Shown: positions 34,683 to 44,371 of the stretch, in pieces | Position numbering within the stretch: the first letter of the stretch is position 1 | How the letters are laid out: each line of letters starts with the position of its first letter | From: Helicobacter didelphidarum | Lineage (GTDB): Bacteria > Campylobacterota > Campylobacteria > Campylobacterales > Helicobacteraceae | Direction of reading: 5' to 3' | NCBI RefSeq assembly: GCF_003364195.1 | Contig: NZ_NXLQ01000015.1 | Span: 1 to 54,284, forward strand | DNA length: 54,284 bases | Program-made: the position numbers and the translations under genes | Notes under the pieces: model-generated | Database searches by the model: none | What the model was told of the DNA's origin: nothing | What the model saw: only the letters and a program-made list of their open reading frames with translations

Positions 34683-36212
34683 ATGGAAAATCAGATAACA
34701 AATGAGCATAGCAACGTTCCAAATGAGACTTCCCAACAACCTCAAAAATCTATGGAATCTTTTCATGCTAAACATACAGACAATTTAGAACAAGATTGCC
34801 AAAAAAAAGATTCTGTAAATCAATCAACAATAATGCAACAAGATAGTAAAGTTTTAAAGACTGTGCTTGGGATTGGATTGGCGGTTGTTTTGGGTTTTAT
34901 AGCTTTGCTTTTAGCACGATTCTATCTCAATGCATCTCTCAAGGTTTCAGCATTGCTTGGTATCATAGCACTTTTGGTTACGCTTTGGACGAATAAGGCT
35001 CTCCCTATGGGGGTTGTGTCGCTTTTACCAATTATTCTATTTCCATGTTTCGGAATCTTAGACACAAAAAGTGCCACTTCAAATTATGCTAATCCAATTA
35101 TTTATTTATTCTTGGGTGGTTTTATGATTGCTACTGCAACTGAAAAAATTGGTTTACATCGTGTCATCGCAAAATTTTTTCTCGATAAGTTTCCTAAAAA
35201 TGTAAAAGGAGTAATTTCTGCACTTGGTATTGCATCTGTTGTGTTGGGTACAGCATTATCAAATTCGACGGTTGCTCTTTTGCTTTTGCCTGTGGCAATG
35301 TCTATTACGAAAGATAAAGTTCTGCAAACGCGTTTTCTTCTAGCGGTTGCATTTGGAGCAAGTATAAGCGGAATTACAACACCTATTGGTAGCCCTCCAA
35401 ATCTTATTTATTTAGGATTCTTAGAAACAAAAGGCTTGTCTGGAATAAGTTTTACAACATGGATTTTTATGATGGCTCCACTTACGCTACTCATGCTCTT
35501 TACGATGATTAAAATTCTCTCTTATGGATTAAAAGGACATGAATTAAATCTAAGTGAGTTTGATTCTATAAAAATTACACATGAACAAAAAAGACTTTTA
35601 TTTTTTATTATTGCTCTGCTTGTTATTTTATTAATAAACTCGCCAATACGACCACTTTATAATGGTTTAGGTTGGAATGAAAATATTATTTTACTTGCTT
35701 TTGGATTATTGATGTTTATTCCTAAAATTGGTTTTTTGGATTGGAGCGATTCAAAATCCATTCCGTATGAGATTATTTTCTTATTTGGTGCCGGATTTTG
35801 TATTGCAATGGCATTTTCACAAGCAGAATTAGGCGGTGCTTTTACTAAATTTTTTGCAATGTTTCAGGATACCCCTTTTGCTATTGTAATTCTTCTTGCG
35901 TGTTGTTTTGCAATTATAGCAACTGGTTTTCTCTCAACAACTGCACTTATTGCCATTCTTTTACCAGTTATTGATGTTGCAACACAATCATTTTTAGGAG
36001 ATCATCAAAGAATTTTACTTATGCTTGTCATAACAATTTGTGCGAGTTTTTCATTCATGATTCCAATTAGCACACCACCAAATGCTATTGTTTTTGCACA
36101 AGGGGGGATAAAAGTTTGGGATATGGTTCGTTTCGGTTTTTTACTTAGTGTTGTCGGAATTGTTTGTATAACATTATTCTCATCGTGGTATTGGTGGAGT
36201 TTCTTAGATTAG
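34683..36212 (+). CDS. DASS family sodium/anion (dicarboxylate or sulfate) symporter
   Basis: A 509-residue inner-membrane transporter of the SLC13/DASS type. A polar, Gln/Asn-rich cytoplasmic extension (residues 1-58) precedes about 11-12 membrane helices. The paired Na+ and carboxylate motifs are visible: ALSNSTVALLLLPV and TPIGSPPNLIYLG in the first half, STTALIAILLPV and PISTPPNAIVFAQG in the second. Family members take up succinate, malate, citrate or sulfate with sodium; the substrate is not readable here. The start has AGGGGA. An A8 run near the 5' end (34801-34808) is a minor slippage site. Confidence 0.92.
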   Translation: MENQITNEHSNVPNETSQQPQKSMESFHAKHTDNLEQDCQKKDSVNQSTIMQQDSKVLKTVLGIGLAVVLGFIALLLARFYLNASLKVSALLGIIALLVTLWTNKALPMGVVSLLPIILFPCFGILDTKSATSNYANPIIYLFLGGFMIATATEKIGLHRVIAKFFLDKFPKNVKGVISALGIASVVLGTALSNSTVALLLLPVAMSITKDKVLQTRFLLAVAFGASISGITTPIGSPPNLIYLGFLETKGLSGISFTTWIFMMAPLTLLMLFTMIKILSYGLKGHELNLSEFDSIKITHEQKRLLFFIIALLVILLINSPIRPLYNGLGWNENIILLAFGLLMFIPKIGFLDWSDSKSIPYEIIFLFGAGFCIAMAFSQAELGGAFTKFFAMFQDTPFAIVILLACCFAIIATGFLSTTALIAILLPVIDVATQSFLGDHQRILLMLVITICASFSFMIPISTPPNAIVFAQGGIKVWDMVRFGFLLSVVGIVCITLFSSWYWWSFLD

Positions 36213-36293
36213 TTTTTACTGTATAATGTAAAATAAGAAAAATTTTTATAGAAAGGAATTTAATTAAATTCCCTTTATTTACCAATAACATAA

Positions 36294-36737
36294 TTAAGAA
36301 GCCATTAAAACACCGGCATGAACATAATTAATATTATAAAGTTTATTCACAAGTTGATTGATTAAACCCCTCATCTCCATACTTAAGTTTTCATTGCGCA
36401 AAATCTGATTAAATGAATCAAAATTAATATCTTCACTTGTTCTGGCAACATAGCTTGCTGCAATTAAATCCTGATTATTTAATATGTCTTGACCGCGTAA
36501 GGCATTTGCCATCTCCATAAATGTATTTGCATCACGAAAAGCACCCTGCAAAGAATCTCCCAAACTCTCGATTTTTTGTAGATATTCTGATTTAACAAAA
36601 ATATCTTGGGGAAGATAGTTATCACTCTCATAGGTGGGAATATACCGGTTTCTTGAACCATGTTCTATATCTATACCTTGCTGATTATGCACACTATCAG
36701 TATATCTTTTTTGTAAAATATTTTGTGAAACTTGCAT
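36294..36737 (-). CDS. Hypothetical protein, 147 residues
   Basis: I do not recognise this protein. It has no signal peptide or membrane helix. It starts with AAGGA at good spacing. Residues 1-45 are polar. The rest is predicted helical, with LGDSLQGAFRDANTFMEMANAL, an NNQDLIAASYVARTSEDINFD stretch, and LSMEMRGLINQLVNKLYNINYVHAGVLMAS at the end. Helical proteins ending in a short hydrophobic tail are common among flagellar and secretion export substrates, which is no more than a hint. It converges on the transporter gene with an 81-bp gap. Confidence 0.72.
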   Translation of the reverse strand: MQVSQNILQKRYTDSVHNQQGIDIEHGSRNRYIPTYESDNYLPQDIFVKSEYLQKIESLGDSLQGAFRDANTFMEMANALRGQDILNNQDLIAASYVARTSEDINFDSFNQILRNENLSMEMRGLINQLVNKLYNINYVHAGVLMAS

Positions 36738-36957
36738 TTTAAATCCTTTTCAAATCAAAGTTTAACTATCCTTAAAGCAAAAAAGATTCCATAATCAAGA
36801 AATAGGAAATCTTAATATCATATAAAAAAAGATTTCTAAAATATTTTACTTGCCATCAATAATTCTAAAATATTTTCTTTTTGTAGAAGTAAGAAACAAG
36901 GTAAATTAGAAAATGTATAAAAATACATTTATATATTCTGATTTTTGACTTTTAAGT

Positions 36958-36963
36958 TATAAT
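36958..36963 (+). promoter_or_regulatory. -10 box (TATAAT) for the acyl-CoA synthetase
   Basis: Perfect TATAAT 31 bp before the start codon, with AGGAG in the short leader. Confidence 0.6.
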
Positions 36964-36994
36964 TAGTTTAAATCTATAATATCAGGAGCTAAAC

Positions 36995-38947
36995 ATGTCA
37001 AATGAAACATTAAATGAAAGTGAACTTTATCAATTCTTGGGTAAATATGGAATCAAAACCCCAGAATCTATTAGTGTTGGTCTAAACGACTCAATTAATT
37101 TCAATAAATTTCCTGCAGTAATCAAAATACAATCTCCTAAAGTTGTGCATAAAAGTGATGTTGGAGGTGTTGTTTTACATCTCAATAATAATGAAGAACT
37201 AGAAAAAGCACGTCAAACTATTATTGAGAATCTTAAAAAGCATAATATTTCTCTAGATTCTAACGATGGTTTTATTATTACCCAGATGGTTTTTGGTGAA
37301 GAGCTTTATATTGGTAGTGTGGAAGATTCGACTTTTGGAAATGTGATTTTATTTGGTAAAGGCGGGATATATCTTGAGCTTTATAAAGATGTGTGTTATA
37401 TAGAATCAAATGCTTGTGAAGATGAAATTAAACGTGCAATTGATATTACAAAAATTGGTAAACTTTTTCACGGTTTCAGAGGAGGTAACTATCAGCTCAA
37501 ATGGGTTATAGATCTTGTAAAAAGTGTCCAAAAACTTCTTAAAGAAAATAGTATTAAAGAACTTGATATAAATCCCCTTAAACTTACAAGTGATGGTTTA
37601 ATTGCAGTTGATGCAAGAATTATGAAGGGTAAAAGTAGTTATAAAGAAGATCGACGTGATAAACCTCGCCCGGACTTTTTACACAATGAGCGTGTAGTAA
37701 TTATTGGTGCTAGCACAGAACCACAAAAAACAGGTTATACTATTGCTAAAAATGCACAGAGTTTCAAGGGTGAATTGCTCTATGTGAATGCAAAAGGTGG
37801 TGAATTATTTGGTAGAAAACTCTATAAAAGTGTGAATGAGATTGATGGGAATATTGATACCGCTGTGATTGTAGTTGGAGCACAATTTGTTATTCCCACT
37901 ATTAAAGATTTGGTTAAAAAAGATTTAAAGAATCTTATTATTATCACTGCAGGTTTTAAAGAAAGTGGTCATGATGCAGAGGAAGAAGAGATAGGCAGAT
38001 TAGCAAAAGAATATAATTTTAATGTTATAGGTCCAAATTGTTTGGGATTCTATGAGATTTCTAAAAAGCTCAATATCACTTTTGGAACAGGTGTAGTACA
38101 TGAAGGAACACATGCCTTTATCTCTCAAAGCGGTGCAGTTCTAGCTTCTCTTATGGATAGAGCTGCAGAACTTAATCTTGGTTTTTCACACCTTGTGAGT
38201 GTTGGAAATGCTGTTGATTTACGAACAGCAGAACTCTTACCAATGCTTAATGAAGCAAAAGAATGCAAAAGTATCGCCCTTTACTTAGAGGGTGTTGCAC
38301 GTGGAAAGACATTGTGTGAAAATATTAGAAAATGCAAAAAACCAATTTACCTTTTTAAGGCTGCGAAATCAGAGGCTGCGAAAAAGGCTGCTTTTTCACA
38401 CACAGGTAATTTAAGTGGAAACTATGCTATGTTTAATGGAATTATGCAAAGTCTTGGTGTTAATGTCGTTGAAACACTTGATTCTCTTATTTTTGCTTCA
38501 TTGTTCAGAAATGTGCAAAGTATTGCTGTTATTACAAATGCTGGAGGTCCAGGCGCTGTGCTAACCGATGCCATAGCGAATGCAAATAAGAATCTTTACG
38601 AACTTACAGAATCGCAAATCAAAGAGTTAGATTCTGTATTGCCGCCGATGTGGTCGCATAATAACCCTATTGATGTTATTGGCGATGCTCTTCCCGATAG
38701 ATATGAGAATGCATTGAAAATTGTAGATAAATTTGAGAATCTTGATTTGATTTATATACTTATTACACCACAAGATATGACAGATGCCTTAGGCACAGTA
38801 AAGATTCTAAAGAAACATAGCTTTGCACATAAAGTCGTGCCAATCATACTTGGTGGCTCAAATGTAAAAGATGCACGAGAATATTGTTTACAAAATGATA
38901 TTTTATTCTTTACAAGTATTGCTCAGGCATGTGAGTTCTTACACTAG
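36995..38947 (+). CDS. ADP-forming acetate/acyl-CoA synthetase, beta-alpha fusion
   Basis: A 650-residue NDP-forming acyl-CoA ligase that interconverts acyl-CoA plus ADP and phosphate with acid, CoA and ATP. The N-terminal 225 residues are the ATP-grasp (beta) part, with VIKIQSPKVVHKSDVGGV and ELDINPLKLT. The CoA-binding domain starts at about 232 (ERVVIIGASTEPQKTGY). The ligase domains follow, with GPNCLGFYE, FISQSGAVLASLMDRAAE and FSHTGNLSG, the last holding the candidate phosphohistidine (His469). In many bacterial fusions the CoA-binding domain comes first; here the order is beta then alpha. It probably yields ATP from acetyl-CoA or another acyl-CoA. No partner genes are adjacent. Confidence 0.9.
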   Translation: MSNETLNESELYQFLGKYGIKTPESISVGLNDSINFNKFPAVIKIQSPKVVHKSDVGGVVLHLNNNEELEKARQTIIENLKKHNISLDSNDGFIITQMVFGEELYIGSVEDSTFGNVILFGKGGIYLELYKDVCYIESNACEDEIKRAIDITKIGKLFHGFRGGNYQLKWVIDLVKSVQKLLKENSIKELDINPLKLTSDGLIAVDARIMKGKSSYKEDRRDKPRPDFLHNERVVIIGASTEPQKTGYTIAKNAQSFKGELLYVNAKGGELFGRKLYKSVNEIDGNIDTAVIVVGAQFVIPTIKDLVKKDLKNLIIITAGFKESGHDAEEEEIGRLAKEYNFNVIGPNCLGFYEISKKLNITFGTGVVHEGTHAFISQSGAVLASLMDRAAELNLGFSHLVSVGNAVDLRTAELLPMLNEAKECKSIALYLEGVARGKTLCENIRKCKKPIYLFKAAKSEAAKKAAFSHTGNLSGNYAMFNGIMQSLGVNVVETLDSLIFASLFRNVQSIAVITNAGGPGAVLTDAIANANKNLYELTESQIKELDSVLPPMWSHNNPIDVIGDALPDRYENALKIVDKFENLDLIYILITPQDMTDALGTVKILKKHSFAHKVVPIILGGSNVKDAREYCLQNDILFFTSIAQACEFLH

Positions 38948-39468
38948 AGATTGATTATATGTTGAGTTCTATGTAGCAAGAATAGAGAATGATTTACTTT
39001 TTTATTTATCTTGAAGCATAGAAAAAGGGAACTGAATCATCAAATCAAATATTGCATATTCTTCAATAATCTCGTTTTTAATGTATAAAAAATGTAAAGA
39101 TACATATCTTTACATAATACAATATCCATAAAACTATCTAAAATATAATTATTTTAATACTTACAATAGGTAATATAGCAGTAGATTTCTTAAAAGTATT
39201 AAGCTCTAATCAACATTGATACCTTGGAAGGCATAAAGAATACTTTTCTCTTTCATAATTGTAAGTTGAAGCAGAAATACAGGTTGTTGTAACATTCTAA
39301 TTGTTTCTAATTTTCATACTATACCATAAATTTAATTTTAATTTGTTTCAAAAAGTTTCATTTTTAGCATAATTGATATTCTTATAAGGCATATTTCTTC
39401 GATTTGATTATAAATATTTAACTTTTAGAGATATACTAAAACACTTCAATTGATGAAAGGAATAAGTG
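38948..39468. other. Intergenic region upstream of ggt
   Basis: About 520 bp. It holds a 24-bp near-perfect palindrome at 39092-39115 and a probable ggt promoter region (TATAAA near 39410). No gene or RNA is supported. Confidence 0.5.
39092..39115. promoter_or_regulatory. 24-bp near-perfect palindrome, operator-like
   Basis: ATGTAAAGATA and its exact reverse complement flank a 2-nt centre (CA). The symmetry is that of a dimeric repressor site. On the minus strand it is followed by six T and would also resemble a terminator, but no minus-strand gene is present. It is about 350 bp from ggt. Confidence 0.5.
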
Positions 39469-41235
39469 ATGAGACAACGAGATTTGCAAATATATCAGGT
39501 TGTAAAAACAAAATTTAAATTTATGTTTTTTATGCTTTTTTGTTTAACCTGTTTTTTGGTAATTAATAAATCTCTATATGCAGCAAGTTATCCACCTATT
39601 CGCGATATGAATGGCACAGGTCTTGCTATGACAAGTAGCGAATATGCAACAAAAATAGGGAAGTCTGTATTAGACAATGGAGGGAATGCTATTGATGCCG
39701 CAGTTGCTGTTGGTTATGCATTAGCGGTTGTGCATCCGGCCGCAGGAAATATTGGTGGCGGTGGATTTGCTGTTATTCATTTGGCGAATGGTGAGGATAT
39801 AGCCCTTGATTTTAGAGAAAGTGCACCTCTTGCTTCGACAAAAGATATGTTCCTTGATACAAAGGGGAATATAATCCCAGAAGCCTCAACAATAGGTTAT
39901 TTAAGTGCAGGAATACCTGGAACTGTGAAAGGTATGAGTGCTATGCTTGATAAATATGGGACGAAAAAATTATCAGAGCTCATTCAGCCCGCAATAGATT
40001 TAGCTGAAAATGGATTTGTCATTACAGATAGACAAGCAGAAACTATGCTAGAGGCGAAAAAATATTTTGAAAAGTTTGCGAGTTCTAAACATTATTTTTT
40101 AAAACAAGATGGAACAACCTATCGTGGCGGTGAAACTTTAGTGCAAAAAGATCTTGCAAAAACACTTCGATTGATTCAGAAAGAAGGGGAAAGTGCATTT
40201 TATCAAGGTAAAATTGCTGATTTAATAGCAATAGATATGAAAAATAACGGAGGCATTATTACTAAAGAAGACTTGGCAAATTACAAAGTTATTTGGCGCA
40301 CACCAGTTAAAGGCAAATATCGTGGTTATGACATTGTCTCTATGTCTCCGCCAAGTAGTGGTGGTACTCATATTATAGAAATTCTCAATACAATAGAAAA
40401 TGCGAATGTAAAAGAATTGGGATTTAATTCCGCACAAAATATTCATATTCTTGCTGAAGCAATGCGACAAGCATATGCGGATCGTGCTGTGTTTATGGGA
40501 GATCCAGATTTTTGGGAAGTTCCACTCTCTTCACTTCTAAGTAAAGAATACGCAAAAAAGATTTATGCAAATATACAAAAGGCACAAGGCAAGGCAATCT
40601 CGAGTAAAAATATCAAGGCAGGTCTTGACACAATCAAACAAGGTGTTCCCAAAAGTATGAAAGAGGGTAATCATACAACACACTATTCAGTTGCAGATAA
40701 ATGGGGAAATGCTGTAAGCGTTACCTATACTATCAATGGGAGTTATGGTGCGATGGCTGCTGTTCAGGGTGCTGGATTTTTACTCAATAATGAAATGGAT
40801 GATTTTTCCATTAAGCCAGGTGCAGCAAATCTTTATGGTTTAGTTGGAGGAGATGCAAATGCTATTGAACCAAATAAGCGACCATTAAGCTCTATGAGTC
40901 CTACGATTATTCTAAAAGATAATAAGCTTTTTATGGTAGTAGGTAGTCCTGGTGGTGCTCGTATTATTACCACAGTCCTGCAAGTGATTTCAAATATAAT
41001 CGATCATCAAATGGATTTGGGAAAAGCAGTAGAATCTCCTAGAATCCATATGCAATGGCAGCCTGATGAGATTAGAATAGAATCTTTTGGTCTAAGCAAA
41101 GATACACAAAACATCTTAAAGAAAATGGGATACTCACTCACAGAACTTCCCGATATGGGCGATGTAAATGCAATCCTTAGGGATAGTAAAACAGGAATTT
41201 TTTATGGAGTAACAGATCCAAGAAAAGAATTTTAA
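39469..41235 (+). CDS. ggt: Gamma-glutamyltranspeptidase
   Basis: A 588-residue periplasmic or secreted enzyme that hydrolyses glutathione and glutamine. It is a known colonisation and host-modulating factor in Helicobacter. A signal peptide covers about residues 18-38, ending SLYAA. Substrate-binding Arg is in DFRESAP (Arg116). The proenzyme cuts itself before Thr403 in GNHTTHYSVADKWGNAVS, giving the catalytic N-terminal threonine of the small subunit. RPLSSMSPTI and GSPGGARI follow. The lid-loop and subunit lengths are normal. ATG 39469 is preferred over the adjacent GTG 39466 because of AAGGA spacing. It is monocistronic. Confidence 0.97.
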   Translation: MRQRDLQIYQVVKTKFKFMFFMLFCLTCFLVINKSLYAASYPPIRDMNGTGLAMTSSEYATKIGKSVLDNGGNAIDAAVAVGYALAVVHPAAGNIGGGGFAVIHLANGEDIALDFRESAPLASTKDMFLDTKGNIIPEASTIGYLSAGIPGTVKGMSAMLDKYGTKKLSELIQPAIDLAENGFVITDRQAETMLEAKKYFEKFASSKHYFLKQDGTTYRGGETLVQKDLAKTLRLIQKEGESAFYQGKIADLIAIDMKNNGGIITKEDLANYKVIWRTPVKGKYRGYDIVSMSPPSSGGTHIIEILNTIENANVKELGFNSAQNIHILAEAMRQAYADRAVFMGDPDFWEVPLSSLLSKEYAKKIYANIQKAQGKAISSKNIKAGLDTIKQGVPKSMKEGNHTTHYSVADKWGNAVSVTYTINGSYGAMAAVQGAGFLLNNEMDDFSIKPGAANLYGLVGGDANAIEPNKRPLSSMSPTIILKDNKLFMVVGSPGGARIITTVLQVISNIIDHQMDLGKAVESPRIHMQWQPDEIRIESFGLSKDTQNILKKMGYSLTELPDMGDVNAILRDSKTGIFYGVTDPRKEF

Positions 41236-41484
41236 GCTATATAAAATTATATAAAATATGTGTGTAATGACAACAATTTACAAAAAAAGTTTGTTGTTTC
41301 TACAAAATTGGGAGAATTTTTCTCAAATTATAGATTCTAACGGAATCTAGTTTCTTGAGAGATATAACTTTTGAATTCTTGTGTATATTTAATCATGCGT
41401 ATTGTATATGAATCATTCAAATGTGATGTAAGAGATTATCTTTAATAATTTTATATACCTTGATATATGTGATTTCGTAAGATT

Positions 41485-42186
41485 TTATTTACCAAAAGTT
41501 CTTTCTCGTTTTTTAAAATTTTTAATAATTTTTTTGCATTCCCTTTTTGTTAATCCTGGAAAGAGTGTATCACTAAAGAAAATCTCCGCGTATGCACATT
41601 GCCAAAGTAGAAAATTTGAGATTCTTTGTGCATTACCAACACGCAAGAGTAAATCTACGTCCACGTTTAAATCAAGATTATTTTGAATATTTTGTTCTGT
41701 GATGGGCAACCCTTTTTCAAGTGTGCGATTAACTGCTCGTATAATCTCATCTTTTGCACCATACGAAATTGCGACATTCACACATAATTTATTACACAAC
41801 TTTGTTTGCTCTTCGAAAGACCGAATCTTAGTTAAAAGATTTCTGTCTAATCGTGAAAGGTCTCCGATAGCACGGAATTTTACATCATTGCTTAAAAAGC
41901 TTTCAAGGCTTGTATCTAGATACTTTTCAAGGAGATTAAAAAGATATGTAATTTCTTCTTGTGGTCTTTGCCAATTCTCTGTGCTAAAGGCAAAAAGTGT
42001 GAGATTGGTAATACCCTCATCAATACAAACTTCAATGATTTTTTGTATTGTCTTGGCACCATGTAGGTAACCTATTTTTTCAAGAATCCCATTTTTCCTA
42101 GCCCATCGTCTATTACCATCCATAACAACTGCTAGGTGCTTTAATTCACCTAGTTTTTTTTGATTGTCTTGTTCTAAATTGCCCAT
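41485..42186 (-). CDS. uppS: Isoprenyl (undecaprenyl-diphosphate) synthase
   Basis: A 233-residue cis-prenyltransferase that makes undecaprenyl diphosphate, the lipid carrier for peptidoglycan and O-antigen. The active-site start is AVVMDGNRRWA with Asp23. FAFSTENWQRP and QRISNFLLWQCAYAEIFF with the late Mg-binding Glu are present. The usual R-T-G-G-E motif before QRISN reads RVGNA here, so the first Arg is kept but the Glu is replaced. The start has AAGGA. It is followed (minus strand) by 250 bp without genes. Confidence 0.95.
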   Translation of the reverse strand: MGNLEQDNQKKLGELKHLAVVMDGNRRWARKNGILEKIGYLHGAKTIQKIIEVCIDEGITNLTLFAFSTENWQRPQEEITYLFNLLEKYLDTSLESFLSNDVKFRAIGDLSRLDRNLLTKIRSFEEQTKLCNKLCVNVAISYGAKDEIIRAVNRTLEKGLPITEQNIQNNLDLNVDVDLLLRVGNAQRISNFLLWQCAYAEIFFSDTLFPGLTKRECKKIIKNFKKRERTFGK

Positions 42187-42323
42187 TTTTTTTCCTTAAG
42201 ACTTGATTTGGTAGGTTTAGATTCTACTTATTATGAAAATACAAGGATACGATATTGTATTATAACTAAATCTTTATCTCCATTATATTAAGTTATCTTA
42301 AACAATGAACAAAAATAGAAATG

Positions 42324-44285
42324 TTATAATTCTTGATTGATGATGTTGTATTGTTCTAAGATTCGAAAGAAATCTTTTAATTTTTGTATATCCTTTTTTC
42401 CACGCTCTACTTCAAATCCTGAACAAATATCAATTAGCATTGGTTTCTGCATTAAAACTTTCTTGAGATTAGTACAATCAATTCCACCAGCTAACCATAA
42501 ATTACCATGAAATAATGGATATGAATCTAAAAATGCTTGAAGAGCATTATAATTTATTGTATTTGCATGTCCGCAAGAATTGTCCCATAACACAAAATGT
42601 GCACGAAAAGTGTTAGAGCTATCCGTATGAAAGTATTTTTGATTAGAATCTGCAATATTTTGAGCGAGATTTGAGGTAATGCTTAACCCAAAATCATAAC
42701 GCAATGAGGGGAAAAAGGGGAAAAAATCGTGTATATATCCTAACTCCATGGCATTAAAATGTGTAAGGTTTAAATCTCCATAAAAAATTGATATGACATT
42801 ATTTTTATAATTTTTATTTGTTGATGTATGTATGATGTGAGATTTTATAGGAGTTTTAGAATCATTTTGTTGAGTTTTTTTCTTAGTCTCTAGCATAAAT
42901 TGGATTGGGGTATCATGCAATTGTAAGCAATCAAAATAGCCTTTATTCAAATATGTTAAACCAATCTCTAAGGACTCCTTCGTAACAACACCAACTCTGA
43001 TTGGTGTAGAATTGTTTTCTAAAGATTCTCCATCGAGATTCCTATTTGCAATATCTATACAATTTTTAGAACAAAAATGTTCTTGCATTATTTGTGTTGC
43101 TTTTTGTAAAAATTCCTCATCAACATAGCGAGGGCTTTGTGCGACAACAATAAAACCCAATAAATCAGCATATTTCATTGCTTCGTATAAAAAGGATAAA
43201 TCATTAATGCCACAAACTTTTACAAGAGGTCGTATTGTGTTATTACCCAGTATTGTATTTTGATTTTTGTATGCAAATCTCTTTGTCAGGGTGTAAAAAA
43301 CCTTTTTGGAAGCTTTACCTTGTAAAAAAGCTTCTTTTATGTTAGTAAGAATATTCATAGTGATATTTGTATTTTTTTGTTTCTCTTGTTTATTGTTTTT
43401 TATTTCCTCTGGTTGTGGTAAGTGAATGGAGGTAAAACAAGAAACATCCCCCTGACTATTATGAGATAATGGGAAATGGATGTCGCATCCTTCATTGGTT
43501 TGTGATTCTAAAGATTTTAAATCTAAAGTGCGAACCAAAAAAGTGCCACATAATATCCCTTGAAAACCAGCATTACCAGCGATAAATGCATCAAAGCTCG
43601 ATTGAATCCCAGATTCAAATATAACAGGAATGTCTGAAGGGATATACGCCCTTAACTTCATAGTTTCCATCATATTAATCTCAAAAGTTTTTAGATTGCG
43701 TGAATTAATCCCAACAATTGCATTTTTTAAATTAACGCAAGAAATGAATTTATATTCTTCAAGTGTATGCACCTCGATAAGCGGTGTAAGATTCCATGCA
43801 AGAATCTCATTGTAAATTTCTTTAAATGTATCAGAATTTTGCATAAAAATAGCTACAATTAATAATACCATATCCGCACCAAAAATATAACTTACTTCAA
43901 TTTCTTCTTTCATAAGTATAAAATCTTTGCGTAAGATACATGTATTTGGAAATTTTTGTTTAATTTTTTGTAAATCAAGCAAACTACCCTTAAAATAATC
44001 CTCTTCGCAAAGCACAGAAATCACATCTGCACCACTCTCAAGATAAATTTGTGCGAGAGACAAAGGATTAAAAATCTCGCTGATATTACCTTCTGTTGGA
44101 CTTGCTCTTTTTATCTCTGCAATAATTAATTCAGAATCTTTCTCTTCCAAAATTTTTGGTTTGATTATCGGAACATTTCTATTTGATGGTTTTGTATATC
44201 CTAGAAACACACCTTTTTCTTGAATCTTCTTATATTTTACTTGGCATATTTTCTCAAGGATTTCAATATTGCTAAATTGTTTCAT
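42324..44285 (-). CDS. trpCF: Fused indole-3-glycerol-phosphate synthase / phosphoribosylanthranilate isomerase
   Basis: A 653-residue bifunctional tryptophan enzyme for two consecutive steps (PRA to CdRP to indole-glycerol phosphate). The IGPS domain has IAEIKRASP (Lys59), ILRKDFI, VGINSRNLKTFEI and IFESGIQ. A polar linker of about 75 residues follows. The PRAI domain begins VKVCGI near residue 350 and ends with WLAGGIDCTNL and IDICSGFEVERGKKD. E. coli TrpCF is about 450 residues; the extra length is in the linker and in Asn/Ser/Lys-rich inserts inside the PRAI barrel. No other trp gene is nearby. The start has GAGG. Confidence 0.95.
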   Translation of the reverse strand: MKQFSNIEILEKICQVKYKKIQEKGVFLGYTKPSNRNVPIIKPKILEEKDSELIIAEIKRASPTEGNISEIFNPLSLAQIYLESGADVISVLCEEDYFKGSLLDLQKIKQKFPNTCILRKDFILMKEEIEVSYIFGADMVLLIVAIFMQNSDTFKEIYNEILAWNLTPLIEVHTLEEYKFISCVNLKNAIVGINSRNLKTFEINMMETMKLRAYIPSDIPVIFESGIQSSFDAFIAGNAGFQGILCGTFLVRTLDLKSLESQTNEGCDIHFPLSHNSQGDVSCFTSIHLPQPEEIKNNKQEKQKNTNITMNILTNIKEAFLQGKASKKVFYTLTKRFAYKNQNTILGNNTIRPLVKVCGINDLSFLYEAMKYADLLGFIVVAQSPRYVDEEFLQKATQIMQEHFCSKNCIDIANRNLDGESLENNSTPIRVGVVTKESLEIGLTYLNKGYFDCLQLHDTPIQFMLETKKKTQQNDSKTPIKSHIIHTSTNKNYKNNVISIFYGDLNLTHFNAMELGYIHDFFPFFPSLRYDFGLSITSNLAQNIADSNQKYFHTDSSNTFRAHFVLWDNSCGHANTINYNALQAFLDSYPLFHGNLWLAGGIDCTNLKKVLMQKPMLIDICSGFEVERGKKDIQKLKDFFRILEQYNIINQEL

Positions 44286-44371
44286 AATTTCCTCACAAAT
44301 TTTATTTGAAATTTTGTTATTTACATGATTGTTTGATTTGGTTTGATGTATTTTGTAGAAATATAATTGTC

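Noticed and set aside
34801-34808. A8 run in the DASS transporter gene as a phase-variation switch
   Set aside because: Short for slippage, and A runs of this size are common in this AT-rich DNA; the frame is intact.
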